From contig QQUK01000008.1 of NCBI GenBank assembly GCA_008501655.1, positions 1-18,336 of the forward strand: DNA of 18,336 nt, read 5' to 3'. The translations under genes and the position numbers were made by a program. The notes beneath the pieces were generated by a model that had not been told where the DNA came from, made no database searches, and worked only from the letters and a program-made list of their open reading frames with translations. Positions 7,643-15,149 of the stretch are shown piece by piece (position 1 is the stretch's first letter; the number at the start of each line of letters is the position of its first letter). This DNA is from Calditrichota bacterium. GTDB lineage: Bacteria > Zixibacteria > MSB-5A5 > GN15 > FEB-12.

Positions 7643-7702
7643 GATTAAGTGAATGGCAGATGTCCTCGTCTGTCAATGCTTGAGAACATTAAAGGAGAGA
7701 CA

Positions 7703-9943
7703 ATGTCTGACAAATATATCCAGCCGGAAGTCACGCAGGAAATGGTTGACACACACGGATTTACGCCTGAAGAATACGAAAAAATCAAAGAAATCCTCGG
7801 TCGCACCCCAAACTACACCGAACTTGGAATTTTCTCGGTCATGTGGTCAGAACACTGTTCCTACAAAAATTCAATCGCTCTCTTAAAAACTCTCCCCCGC
7901 GACGGTGAAAACCTGCTTGCCAAAGCTGGTGAAGAAAATGCCGGTGCTGTTGATATCGGTGACGGTATGGCGGTTGTTTTTAAAATCGAATCACACAACC
8001 ACCCTTCAGCTGTCGAGCCGTATCAAGGCGCTGCTACCGGTGTCGGTGGGATTCTCCGCGACATATTCACTATGGGTGCCCGCCCTATTGCCGCTTTAAA
8101 CTCTCTCAGGTTCGGTTCGCTGGAAAATCCAAGAGTCCGTTATCTGGTCGATGGCGTTGTCCGCGGTATTGGTGATTATGGCAATTCTTTCGGCGTCCCG
8201 ACCGTTGCCGGTGAAGTGTACTTCGATGAATGTTACACCGGGAACCCGCTGGTCAATGCAATGGCTGTAGGTATCATGAAATCAGACCGGGTCGCTTCTG
8301 CAACTGCTGAAGGTGTCGGCAACCCGATTATGATTGTCGGTTCCAAAACCGGTCGTGATGGTATCCATGGTGCTACTTTTGCATCCGAAGAACTTTCCGA
8401 AAAATCGGAATCTCAGCGGTCATCGGTTCAGGTCGGTGATCCGTTTACTGAAAAATTATTAGTTGAAGCAACCCTTGAAATTATTGATAAAGATTTAATC
8501 GTCGGTATCCAGGATATGGGTGCCGCCGGAATTACCTGCTCCTGCTCGGAGATGTCAGCTAAAGGTGAATCCGGTATTGAAATAGATATTGAAAAAGTAC
8601 CTGTCCGTGAAACCGGTATGATTCCTTATGAAATCCTTCTGTCTGAATCACAGGAACGGATGCTTGTTTGTGTAAAAAAAGGACGTGAAGCTGAAGTCAG
8701 TGAAATCTTTGACAAGTGGGGACTCGATTCAGTTATCATCGGTAAAGTAACCGACGACAAATTGATGACTGTTAAATGGAACGGTGAAGTCGTTTCACAG
8801 ATTCCGTCCGATTGCCTTGTGCTCGGTGGCGGTGCACCGGTTTATCACAGAGAGACCAAACGCCCGGCATATATGGATGAAATCGTAAAAATAAATCTCG
8901 ATGAATACAGCACCGACAGAGACTGGAACGAAACTCTTCTGACAATGCTTGCTTCCCCGAATATCTGCCGGAAAGACTGGGTATTCGACCAATACGATTC
9001 GATGGTCCGTACCAATACATCAGTCGGCCCCGGTTCTGATGCTGCAATCTTAAGACTCCGTAAGACCAATAAAGCTCTTGCTATGACAACCGACTGTAAC
9101 GCCAGATACTGTTATGTCAATCCAAGACTCGGTGGTCAGTCTGCGGTTGCTGAAGCTGCCCGTAATATAGTCTGTTCCGGTGCCAAACCGCTGGCTATTA
9201 CAAACTGTCTGAACTTTGGCAATCCCTATAAACCGGAAATCTATTACGGTTTCACAGAAGCTGTCGGAGGAATGGGCGATGCCTGCAGAGTATTTGAGAC
9301 TCCGGTAACCGGTGGAAATGTTTCTTTTTACAACGAAGACCCCGAAAGAGCTGTCTTCCCGACTCCGACTATCGGAATGATCGGATTAGTTGAAGATGTC
9401 AATCATATCACAACGCAATGGTTCAAAAACGATGGTGATGTAATTTTCTTGTTGGGTGAAAACAAAGAGGAACTAGGTGCCTCGGAGTATCTCCATACGA
9501 TTTATAAAACAACCAAAGGTGCTGTCCCAGCTTTGGATTTACAGGATGAGAAAAAGATGCAGGATGCTCTCCTTGAAGCAATCCAAAACGGTTTAATAAA
9601 CTCAGCACACGATACATCTGAAGGCGGACTTGCGGTTGCGCTGGCTGAATCAGCAATCTCCAATCATGAAGCTCCAAAAGGTGCTGATATAACGCTTGAT
9701 GATTCCATCCGTCCTGATGCTCTTCTCTTTGGCGAATCACAGTCAAGAGTTGTCATCAGCTGTTCAGCTTCAGATGCAGAAAAGATAGAATCACATTTTA
9801 AACAGGCTGCAGTACAATGCACAAAAATCGGAACTGTAACATCGGAGAGATTTAAAATCAAGAATCTGATTGATTTACCGCTTGATACGATGACAGAATC
9901 ATTTTATGGTTCCTTAAATCATAAAATGGAAAAAGTTTCTTAG
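7703..9943 (+). CDS. purL: Phosphoribosylformylglycinamidine synthase subunit PurL (small type)
   Basis: The ATP-dependent synthetase subunit of FGAM synthase, the fourth step of purine synthesis in the cytoplasm; it works with the glutaminase PurQ and with PurS, neither of which is in the window. The 746-residue length is typical of the small PurL form. ATG 7703 is preceded by AAAGGAG (7691-7697); upstream in-frame codons lack a site. Conserved motifs appear in order: WSEHCSYKNS (48-57), GVGGILRDI, VPTVAGEV, GSKTGRDGIHGATFAS, QDMGAAGITCSCSEM, ESQERML, NTSVGPGSDAAIL, NCLNFGNPYKPEIYY, TPVTGGNVSFYNE, HDTSEGGLAVALAES and LFGESQSR. These cover both AIRS-like halves, so the protein looks intact. 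It appears to be a single-gene transcript. Confidence 0.97.
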   Translation: MSDKYIQPEVTQEMVDTHGFTPEEYEKIKEILGRTPNYTELGIFSVMWSEHCSYKNSIALLKTLPRDGENLLAKAGEENAGAVDIGDGMAVVFKIESHNHPSAVEPYQGAATGVGGILRDIFTMGARPIAALNSLRFGSLENPRVRYLVDGVVRGIGDYGNSFGVPTVAGEVYFDECYTGNPLVNAMAVGIMKSDRVASATAEGVGNPIMIVGSKTGRDGIHGATFASEELSEKSESQRSSVQVGDPFTEKLLVEATLEIIDKDLIVGIQDMGAAGITCSCSEMSAKGESGIEIDIEKVPVRETGMIPYEILLSESQERMLVCVKKGREAEVSEIFDKWGLDSVIIGKVTDDKLMTVKWNGEVVSQIPSDCLVLGGGAPVYHRETKRPAYMDEIVKINLDEYSTDRDWNETLLTMLASPNICRKDWVFDQYDSMVRTNTSVGPGSDAAILRLRKTNKALAMTTDCNARYCYVNPRLGGQSAVAEAARNIVCSGAKPLAITNCLNFGNPYKPEIYYGFTEAVGGMGDACRVFETPVTGGNVSFYNEDPERAVFPTPTIGMIGLVEDVNHITTQWFKNDGDVIFLLGENKEELGASEYLHTIYKTTKGAVPALDLQDEKKMQDALLEAIQNGLINSAHDTSEGGLAVALAESAISNHEAPKGADITLDDSIRPDALLFGESQSRVVISCSASDAEKIESHFKQAAVQCTKIGTVTSERFKIKNLIDLPLDTMTESFYGSLNHKMEKVS

Positions 9944-9953
9944 ATAAAATTTA

Positions 9954-9976
9954 GTGTCAGGCGAGACGCCTGACAC
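9954..9976. repeat. Palindromic repeat, family B copy 1
   Basis: GTGTCAGGCG (9954-9963) and CGCCTGACAC (9967-9976) form a perfect 10-bp stem with AGA loop. It lies 10 bases after the purL stop and could also act as its transcript end, although no T run follows. Confidence 0.75.
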
Positions 9977-9987
9977 CACTTAAAATA

Positions 9988-10004
9988 TCAGGCAGGACGC
10001 CTGA
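9988..10004. repeat. Palindromic repeat, family B copy 2 (degenerate)
   Basis: TCAGGC (9988-9993) pairs with GCCTGA (9999-10004). One G of the family core is missing from the left arm, shortening the stem to 6 bp. Confidence 0.65.
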
Positions 10005-10065
10005 AACTACAAGTAGCAAACGACTGACTTATCTGTACAGCCGGATGATAAAACTGACAAACCTG

Positions 10066-10092
10066 TGCTGTCAGGCGTCTCGCCTGACAGCA
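10066..10092. repeat. Palindromic repeat, family B copy 3 (inverted)
   Basis: TGCTGTCAGGCG (10066-10077) and CGCCTGACAGCA (10081-10092) form a perfect 12-bp stem. The loop is TCT, the complement of the AGA loop of copy 1, so this copy is in the opposite orientation. Confidence 0.75.
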
Positions 10093-10111
10093 ATAAATTG
10101 AAAGTAGATTG

Positions 10112-10831
10112 ATGGCGCTTTACATATTTTCAGATGTTCACCTTGGCTCCGGTCCCGAATCAAAAGAGATAGAAAAAAAGAAAAAGATAAAAGAGCTATG
10201 TGAACTTGTCAAAAATGACGGTGACCGGCTTGTTATTTTAGGTGACCTGTTTGATTTCTGGTTTGAATACAAACACACCATGCCGAAACATCAATTTGCT
10301 GTACTCAACATGCTGTATAATCTGACTTCAAACGGCATCAAAGTTGACTATGTATCCGGCAACCATGATTTCTGGATGCATGACTTTTTTGAAACGGAAA
10401 TGAATCTGCCGATTCACCAGGATTTTTTTGATTTAGAATACAACGGATTGAAACTGCACCTGATTCATGGTGATGGTCTCTCCCCTTCTGATAAAGGGTA
10501 TCATTTTTTAAAAAGAATCTTCCGGAACAGATTAAATATCTGGCTTTACCGTAATCTTCTGCCTCCTGACTTTGCACATTGGCTGGCGTCAAAATTCTCC
10601 GGAACATCACGGGAATATACTGCACGGCGTGACCATCATTTTAAGCAAGATTACGAAAACTACGCCGAACAAAAAATAAACAACGGATATGACTTTGTTG
10701 CAATCGGTCATCTGCATCTCCCGGTTTACAAAAATTTTGAAAACGGTGTTTATATAAATACCGGTGATTTTATCAATCATTTCAGTTATGCGAAGATTGA
10801 CGGCAAAAATATCGAGTTAAAAAATATATAA
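10112..10831 (+). CDS. UDP-2,3-diacylglucosamine diphosphatase-like metallophosphoesterase
   Basis: A 239-residue calcineurin-fold enzyme of the LpxH type. LpxH hydrolyses UDP-2,3-diacylglucosamine to lipid X in lipid A synthesis at the inner face of the cytoplasmic membrane. The metal-binding signature is complete: SDVH (Asp8, His10), GDLFDFW (Asp45), GNHD (Asn84, His85), IHGD (His119) and GHLHLP (His200, His202). The length is right for LpxH. The central insert with aromatic and basic residues (RIFRNRLNIWLYRNLLPPDF) fits the membrane-facing cap. ATG 10112 was preferred over TTG 10109; no strong ribosome-binding site is visible for either. The next gene begins one base after the stop. Related phosphoesterases with other substrates exist, so the symbol is withheld. 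Confidence 0.8.
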   Translation: MALYIFSDVHLGSGPESKEIEKKKKIKELCELVKNDGDRLVILGDLFDFWFEYKHTMPKHQFAVLNMLYNLTSNGIKVDYVSGNHDFWMHDFFETEMNLPIHQDFFDLEYNGLKLHLIHGDGLSPSDKGYHFLKRIFRNRLNIWLYRNLLPPDFAHWLASKFSGTSREYTARRDHHFKQDYENYAEQKINNGYDFVAIGHLHLPVYKNFENGVYINTGDFINHFSYAKIDGKNIELKNI

Positions 10832-10832
10832 G

Positions 10833-11339
10833 ATGACTATAACTTACGAAAACAGTCCAAAAGATATCACTGCCTACGGCACACTTCTGTATACAAAATC
10901 ACCAACCGTCAAACAACATCGCAATAAAGCACTTAAGTATGCTGTTCTTCTTTCGGTTATTATCGGGTTAGTCATTTATTTTACTTCTGATGATATTTCG
11001 ATTCTTTATTTCTGGACGGCACTTTCGGTTGGCTGGTGGATTTATATTCCGATTCAACACCGACGTAAATATATCAAAAATATGATTGCAACTTACGCTG
11101 ATGATACTCATAAAAATCTATTCGGGAAACATGAACTGACCATCGATGAAACTGGACTGACCGATAAAATCGAACAAGGTCAGAATATAACCAGCTGGGG
11201 TGATATTGAACATGTCGAAGTTTCAGAAAATATCATTTATATATTCATCCGATCGTCACTTGCTTATTTGATAGTCAAAGAAAATATATCGGAAGGTTCC
11301 TTTGAACAATTCTCTGAATCAATCGGGAGGTATAAATAG
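10833..11339 (+). CDS. YcxB-like membrane protein
   Basis: A 168-residue protein of unknown biochemical role. Two membrane segments are predicted at about 34-51 and 56-73, followed by a basic stretch (QHRRKYIK). The cytoplasmic tail (about 95-165) has the pattern of the YcxB C-terminal domain: GKHELTIDETGL, then SWGDIEHVEVSENIIYIFI and a final beta/helix unit ending ISEGSFEQFSESIG. The start is one base after the preceding stop, with no obvious ribosome-binding site, so translation is probably coupled to the LpxH-like gene. Family assignment is by pattern only. Confidence 0.65.
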   Translation: MTITYENSPKDITAYGTLLYTKSPTVKQHRNKALKYAVLLSVIIGLVIYFTSDDISILYFWTALSVGWWIYIPIQHRRKYIKNMIATYADDTHKNLFGKHELTIDETGLTDKIEQGQNITSWGDIEHVEVSENIIYIFIRSSLAYLIVKENISEGSFEQFSESIGRYK

Positions 11340-11341
11340 AG

Positions 11342-11614
11342 ATGATTGAAAAAATACTTAAAGCTCTTGCAACACTCATTATCTGCGGTGCCGGAATAAT
11401 CTTAACTGGAAAAGTCTACGCCATAATTTTAAAACCGGATATGCCGATATGGGAATTTATCTTTCTGTCTGAAAATGCACTCTATCGTCACTTCCCATTA
11501 GGGATTGCTGTCGGCGGGATTGCCTATATGGTTATTAAAAACTCGATTAAGATTCTATTCAGTATCGGGATATTACTTATAATCGCAGCAGCAATTGTAC
11601 TCTCTATATACTAA
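11342..11614 (+). CDS. Small hypothetical membrane protein (three predicted helices)
   Basis: 90 residues, not recognised. Hydrophobic segments lie at about 7-24, 52-66 and 70-89, with an exposed loop (KPDMPIWEFIFLSENALYRHF) between the first two. The protein ends within the last helix. The start codon is two bases after the previous stop, with GGGAGG (11325-11330) eleven bases upstream inside that gene, so it belongs to the same operon as the YcxB-like protein and may act with it. Confidence 0.7.
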   Translation: MIEKILKALATLIICGAGIILTGKVYAIILKPDMPIWEFIFLSENALYRHFPLGIAVGGIAYMVIKNSIKILFSIGILLIIAAAIVLSIY

Positions 11615-11629
11615 TGAAAGGAATAAAAT

Positions 11630-11839
11630 ATGAAAACAGGTGCTCGAAATAATCTCGAAGCAAAAGTTACCGAAATCAAAAAAGGTGACCTGATGTGTCA
11701 GGTGAAACTCGAAATCAAAGCTGACTCCAAAATGGCATCGGTGATGACCCTTGACTCGCTTGCTGAACTCGGCCTCAAAGAGGGTGACACAGTCAAAGTC
11801 GCTGTTAAAGCGGTTAATGTGCTGTTGTTAAAAGATTAG
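11630..11839 (+). CDS. Mop/TOBE-type molybdate-binding protein
   Basis: A 69-residue single-domain protein resembling Mop molbindins, which bind molybdate or tungstate in the cytoplasm as oligomers and serve in oxyanion storage or homeostasis. The pattern is characteristic: KTGARNNLEAKVTEIKKGDL, a middle strand with EIKADSKMASVMTLDSLAELGLKEGD, and the closing strand TVKVAVKAVNVLLLKD. Length matches stand-alone Mop proteins. AAAGGA (11617-11622) lies seven bases before the ATG, and the gene starts 15 bases after the preceding stop, so it is probably last in the lpxH-like operon. No molybdate transporter or molybdoenzyme gene is in the window. Confidence 0.85.
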   Translation: MKTGARNNLEAKVTEIKKGDLMCQVKLEIKADSKMASVMTLDSLAELGLKEGDTVKVAVKAVNVLLLKD

Positions 11840-11871
11840 AGTTAGTAGTATCGGAATATGACTTATTATAT

Positions 11872-11905
11872 ATCGAAGGCGAGGTCACGTGACCTCGCCT
11901 TCGAT
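11872..11905. repeat. Perfect 34-bp palindrome after the Mop gene
   Basis: Positions 11872-11888 are the exact reverse complement of 11889-11905, with no spacer; the centre is GGTCACGTGACC. It lies 32 bases after the Mop stop codon. It has no T run on either side, so it is a poor rho-independent terminator; a transcript-stabilising hairpin, a dispersed palindrome or a protein-binding site are possible. Confidence 0.75.
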
Positions 11906-11927
11906 TACTGTCAGAACTATGAGAAAA

Positions 11928-11950
11928 GTCACCCTGAGCTGAACTTAAGG
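11928..11950. repeat. Degenerate REP-like repeat, family A copy 3 (reverse orientation)
   Basis: The reverse complement shares AGCTCAGGGTGAC exactly with the copy ending at 7642, while the other arm (CCTTAAGTTC) has diverged and no longer pairs well. Confidence 0.5.
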
Positions 11951-11966
11951 AATTCTTTTTAAAATC

Positions 11967-11986
11967 AGTGTGCCAGCAGACACACT
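11967..11986. repeat. Short intergenic hairpin
   Basis: AGTGTG (11967-11972) pairs with CACACT (11981-11986) around an 8-base loop. Part of the hairpin cluster in the 281-base gap between the Mop and VOC genes; no gene was found in that gap. Confidence 0.4.
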
Positions 11987-12003
11987 CGTCAACCAAGCTT
12001 TAC

Positions 12004-12025
12004 ATCACATTCCTACAAATGTGAT
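12004..12025. promoter_or_regulatory. Inverted repeat upstream of the VOC gene
   Basis: ATCACATT (12004-12011) and AATGTGAT (12018-12025) are perfect 8-bp arms separated by CCTACA. The arm length and 6-base spacer resemble a dimeric regulator operator, about 95 bases before the VOC gene start. It could equally be a simple hairpin. Confidence 0.35.
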
Positions 12026-12120
12026 TTACAAAAGAAACAAATAACATCATACTGGCGTATAAAAATTACTTTAATTAATAGACTAACGCAGTCCACAAAA
12101 ATCGTAAAGGAGCAACTCAG

Positions 12121-12498
12121 ATGGAAACACCAAAACATGGTTCATTCTGCTGGAACGAACTGATTACTTCAGATACAAAAAAAGCCGGTGAATTTTACAG
12201 CAAATTACTTGGTTGGACAGAAACACCTTTTGAAGGTGGTATGCCTTACACGTTATTTACAACCGGTAAGAAATCCGAAGGCGGAATGATGGCAATTACT
12301 CCTGAAATGGGTGATAGTCCATCCCAATGGATGTCCTACATTACCGTTGATGATGTCGATGCCTCTGCCAAACAGGCTGAAGAACTCGGCGGTAAAATCA
12401 TCTGTCCTCCGACAGACATTCCAACTGTCGGTCGTATTGTTCTCATTTCAGATCCGACCGGAGCAACTGTAGGCTTGATTACTTTCCCTACAGAGTAA
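12121..12498 (+). CDS. VOC-family (glyoxalase/bleomycin-resistance fold) protein
   Basis: A 125-residue single vicinal-oxygen-chelate domain protein of the subgroup that opens with F(C/V)WNEL and A(G)EFYSKLLGW. Two beta-alpha-beta-beta-beta units are visible: residues 7-60 (SFCWNELITSDTKKAGEFYSKLLGW ... YTLFTTG ... GGMMAI) and 68-123 (SQWMSYITVDDVDASAKQAEELGGKI ... VLISDPTGATVGLITF). Such proteins often act on small electrophiles or metabolites, or bind a metal, but the substrate cannot be told from sequence. AAAGGAG (12106-12112) is eight bases before the ATG. It is monocistronic: a hairpin-rich gap precedes it and a strong terminator follows. Confidence 0.85.
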   Translation: METPKHGSFCWNELITSDTKKAGEFYSKLLGWTETPFEGGMPYTLFTTGKKSEGGMMAITPEMGDSPSQWMSYITVDDVDASAKQAEELGGKIICPPTDIPTVGRIVLISDPTGATVGLITFPTE

Positions 12499-12515
12499 TT
12501 ATAATTTATCTATAT

Positions 12516-12547
12516 AAAAAAGCCCGCACTTAAGCGGGCTTTTTTTT
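12516..12547. terminator. Bidirectional rho-independent terminator
   Basis: AGCCCGC (12521-12527) pairs with GCGGGCT (12534-12540) around ACTTAA. Six A precede and eight T follow, so it can stop transcripts from both directions: the VOC gene on + and marC on -. It overlaps the marC stop codon. Confidence 0.95.
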
Positions 12548-13184
12548 ATGCGCAAAGGATCTCTTTTAATATCGGTTTAAGACCATTAAAAAAGAGATCG
12601 ACTGAAATGACCATCCCCAAAAGCCCCATAATCCGCATCAGGACTTTTTTCCCGGAATCACCTAAGATCCTGAGGATTCTTTTTGAGTAAATCAAAAGTA
12701 TCATCGTAACGGTAACAGCTATAAAAATTGATAAAATCAGAATCGATTTAAATGCAAAATCACCGCTCTCTTTCATCAATAGCATAACTGTTGTAATCGA
12801 TCCGGGACCACAAATGAGCGGAATTCCGATTGGCGTAACCGCCTGATCCAGAAGTTCCGATTTTGTCTCCTCATCCTCATATTTCATCTTTGGGATTCGT
12901 GCCTGAAACATCTCGTACCCGACTAAAAAGAAAATCATCCCGCCGACAATTCTAAGCGAATCAATAGATATATGGAAAAAATCAAATATCAGTTTTCCAC
13001 CAATAGCAAACAGAAGCAACATCCCGAACGCTGCGATTGATGCTCTGACGGCGACATGGCGCGATTCCCGGCTACTTAACTTTGATGTCATCGAGACATA
13101 GACCGGGATAATCCCGATTGGATTCAGCATAGTCAAAAGCGAAACAAAACTGAGGAGAGCAAATTCAAACAGATTTGTTGTCAT
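12546..13184 (-). CDS. marC: MarC-family integral membrane protein
   Basis: A 212-residue inner-membrane protein of the MarC family, whose transport function is still not established. Six hydrophobic segments are visible at about 5-27, 46-67, 73-91, 114-136, 144-166 and 182-203. Family features include LLTMLNPIGIIPVY near the N terminus, the paired motif AVTPIGIPLICGPGSITT at about 115-132, and RIMGLLGMVISVDLFFNG near the C terminus. The start is preceded by a strong AAAGGAGGAG. The gene overlaps a 50-codon ORF by 20 bases and lies downstream of an attenuator-like element, so its expression may depend on both translational coupling and transcription read-through. It ends inside a bidirectional terminator. 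Confidence 0.9.
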   Translation of the reverse strand: MTTNLFEFALLSFVSLLTMLNPIGIIPVYVSMTSKLSSRESRHVAVRASIAAFGMLLLFAIGGKLIFDFFHISIDSLRIVGGMIFFLVGYEMFQARIPKMKYEDEETKSELLDQAVTPIGIPLICGPGSITTVMLLMKESGDFAFKSILILSIFIAVTVTMILLIYSKRILRILGDSGKKVLMRIMGLLGMVISVDLFFNGLKPILKEILCA

Positions 13185-13317
13185 CAGCTCCTCCTTTCGC
13201 TTTTAGAGAATACATTTTCATACCATGCAAAGAGATACCGGAAGGAGGGAATGTCTGCTTCATCTCAGCAATAATTCCTCTCATATTTCTGTCTGTAGTT
13301 GTCATTAAAATCTGCAT
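13165..13317 (-). CDS. Small ORF (50 residues) overlapping the start of marC
   Basis: The product begins MQILMTTTDRNMRGIIAEMK and continues through a PPSG turn to a basic, glycine-rich end. It was not recognised. The start has an excellent site, AAAGGAG (13324-13330), six bases upstream. The frame stays open for 50 codons and stops 20 bases inside marC, and it contains the marC ribosome-binding site. It lies between the predicted attenuator terminator and marC on the same strand. It may be a real small protein or a translated ORF whose main job is to couple ribosomes to marC. Length alone does not prove coding. Confidence 0.5.
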   Translation of the reverse strand: MQILMTTTDRNMRGIIAEMKQTFPPSGISLHGMKMYSLKAKGGADDNKSV

Positions 13318-13345
13318 AAGGTACTCCTTTCACTAAACATGATAT

Positions 13346-13376
13346 AAAAAAAGCCTTTCTCTTTTGAGAAAGGCTT
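13346..13376 (-). terminator. Rho-independent terminator upstream of marC (attenuator candidate)
   Basis: Read on the minus strand: AAGCCTTTCTC (13376-13366), AAAA loop, GAGAAAGGCTT (13361-13351), with a run of seven T in all (13352-13346). The perfect 11-bp stem and the T run make it directional for the minus strand. It stands between the 36-codon ORF and the 50-codon ORF plus marC. Confidence 0.85.
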
Positions 13377-13423
13377 CGGGTAATTTCTATGTATAACTAC
13401 TACTTACAGCAAAGCCTTTCTCA
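13366..13423 (-). promoter_or_regulatory. Alternative antiterminator pairing
   Basis: The segment TGAGAAAGGCTTTG (13423-13410), inside the last codons of the 36-codon ORF, can pair with CGAAGCCTTTCTCA (13378-13365), the 5' arm of the downstream terminator: 13 Watson-Crick pairs and one G-U. The two structures exclude each other. The leader stop codon is only 3 bases past this arm, so a ribosome sitting at the stop would cover it and let the terminator form. Confidence 0.6.
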
Positions 13424-13514
13424 TCCGGATATGCTTAGACATACCCATAGCAATCTGCTTTTCAATAGCATACAAAAAGTTGATTGAGATGTAGCAGGCG
13501 TTTCTGTTCGTCAT
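13404..13514 (-). CDS. 36-residue ORF, candidate leader peptide of the marC attenuator
   Basis: Encodes 36 residues beginning MTNRNACYISINFLYAIEKQ and ending with a basic segment (SKHIRMRKALL). Not recognised. The ATG is preceded by AAAGGA with seven bases of spacing, and a predicted promoter begins about 25 bases upstream. The terminator stem begins about 28 bases after the stop. Its last codons carry the antiterminator arm. There is no run of one amino acid as in classical biosynthetic leaders, although Ile and Met are frequent, so the inducing signal, if any, is unclear. It could also simply be a short independent protein gene with its own terminator. Confidence 0.55.
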   Translation of the reverse strand: MTNRNACYISINFLYAIEKQIAMGMSKHIRMRKALL

Positions 13515-13538
13515 TGTTTTTCCTTTGTGTTGCCGCCT

Positions 13539-13566
13539 AACATATATATTTAAAATTTAAAGTCAA
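13539..13566 (-). promoter_or_regulatory. Predicted promoter for the leader ORF and marC
   Basis: On the minus strand: TTGACT (13566-13561), 16-base spacer, TATGTT (13544-13539). It lies just after the methyltransferase stop codon and gives a short leader of about 18 bases before the 36-codon ORF. Confidence 0.45.
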
Positions 13567-13574
13567 TACAATTT

Positions 13575-14549
<975 letters not shown>

Positions 14550-14591
14550 GACTGAAAGAAAGTTGAAACCTGATTTCAGTTCAACAAAAAC

Positions 14592-15149
14592 TTAATATGC
14601 TAAGATACGAAGAGAAATTTTAATATTAGTATGTTCCCACTCTACCGTTGGAGATTCCGTTTTCCCACCGGTCATTGAGGCATAAAATTGGAAATGCTCA
14701 GCAAATTCATACCCCATACCGAATAAATAGCCAAAACTTGCATCATGTTTATATTCGGTATTATTCCGTTTACTGAAATGAATAATTCCAGCCGCAGAAT
14801 TGATAAAAAATGACTCCCCGACATCATCAAAATAAAAGATGACTCCCGCTCCGGTGAATCCGGTATGCACTTTTTCTTCTGGAGTGAATATCGTTTCTGT
14901 TTCGGTAAATATTCCTTCCTTAAAAAAACCGAACATAGCATTATCATTATATCCATATCCTGCAAAAAGATTATATCCAACTCCGGAAGCTGTCGCTTTA
15001 GAATTTGTAATATATTTTGCCTCAGTCTGCACAAGCGGTGCATAACCCAGACCACCTCCGACAACAAACCTATCCCGTTCACTATCAAATGCCTCAATAG
15101 ATACCGCAGATACAGCAAAAAATAATATTACCCTGATAATCAGCTTCAT
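14592..15149 (-). CDS. Small outer-membrane beta-barrel-like protein
   Basis: A 185-residue exported protein. The signal peptide is residues 1-20 (MKLIIRVILFFAVSAVSIEA). The rest alternates polar and hydrophobic residues in short strands with glycine and aromatic residues: FVVGGGLGYAPL, ATASGVGYNLFAGYGY, TGFTGAGVIFYFDD, FFINSAAGIIHF, FGYLFGMGYEFA, FQFYASMTGG and a final strand NIKISLRILAY ending in an aromatic residue. This fits an eight-stranded outer-membrane barrel, but function is unknown. The ATG overlaps the stop of the upstream reductase gene by 4 bases, so the two are co-translated. Confidence 0.75.
   Translation of the reverse strand: MKLIIRVILFFAVSAVSIEAFDSERDRFVVGGGLGYAPLVQTEAKYITNSKATASGVGYNLFAGYGYNDNAMFGFFKEGIFTETETIFTPEEKVHTGFTGAGVIFYFDDVGESFFINSAAGIIHFSKRNNTEYKHDASFGYLFGMGYEFAEHFQFYASMTGGKTESPTVEWEHTNIKISLRILAY

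Noticed and set aside
8772..9069. Three overlapping open frames antisense to purL
   Set aside because: They lie fully inside a highly conserved enzyme gene and look like byproducts of its codon usage; no ribosome-binding site or recognisable product.
9954..10092. Possible small CRISPR array
   Set aside because: The three units are palindromes of different lengths and orientations with irregular spacing, and no cas gene is near.
12004..12025. CRP/FNR binding site
   Set aside because: The half-sites are in the opposite order (ATCACA...TGTGAT) to the CRP consensus TGTGA-N6-TCACA, so only a generic inverted repeat is claimed.
11840..12120. tRNA or other structured RNA gene in the hairpin-rich gap
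   Set aside because: No T-loop, anticodon arm or CCA end could be found; the hairpins are separate short palindromes.
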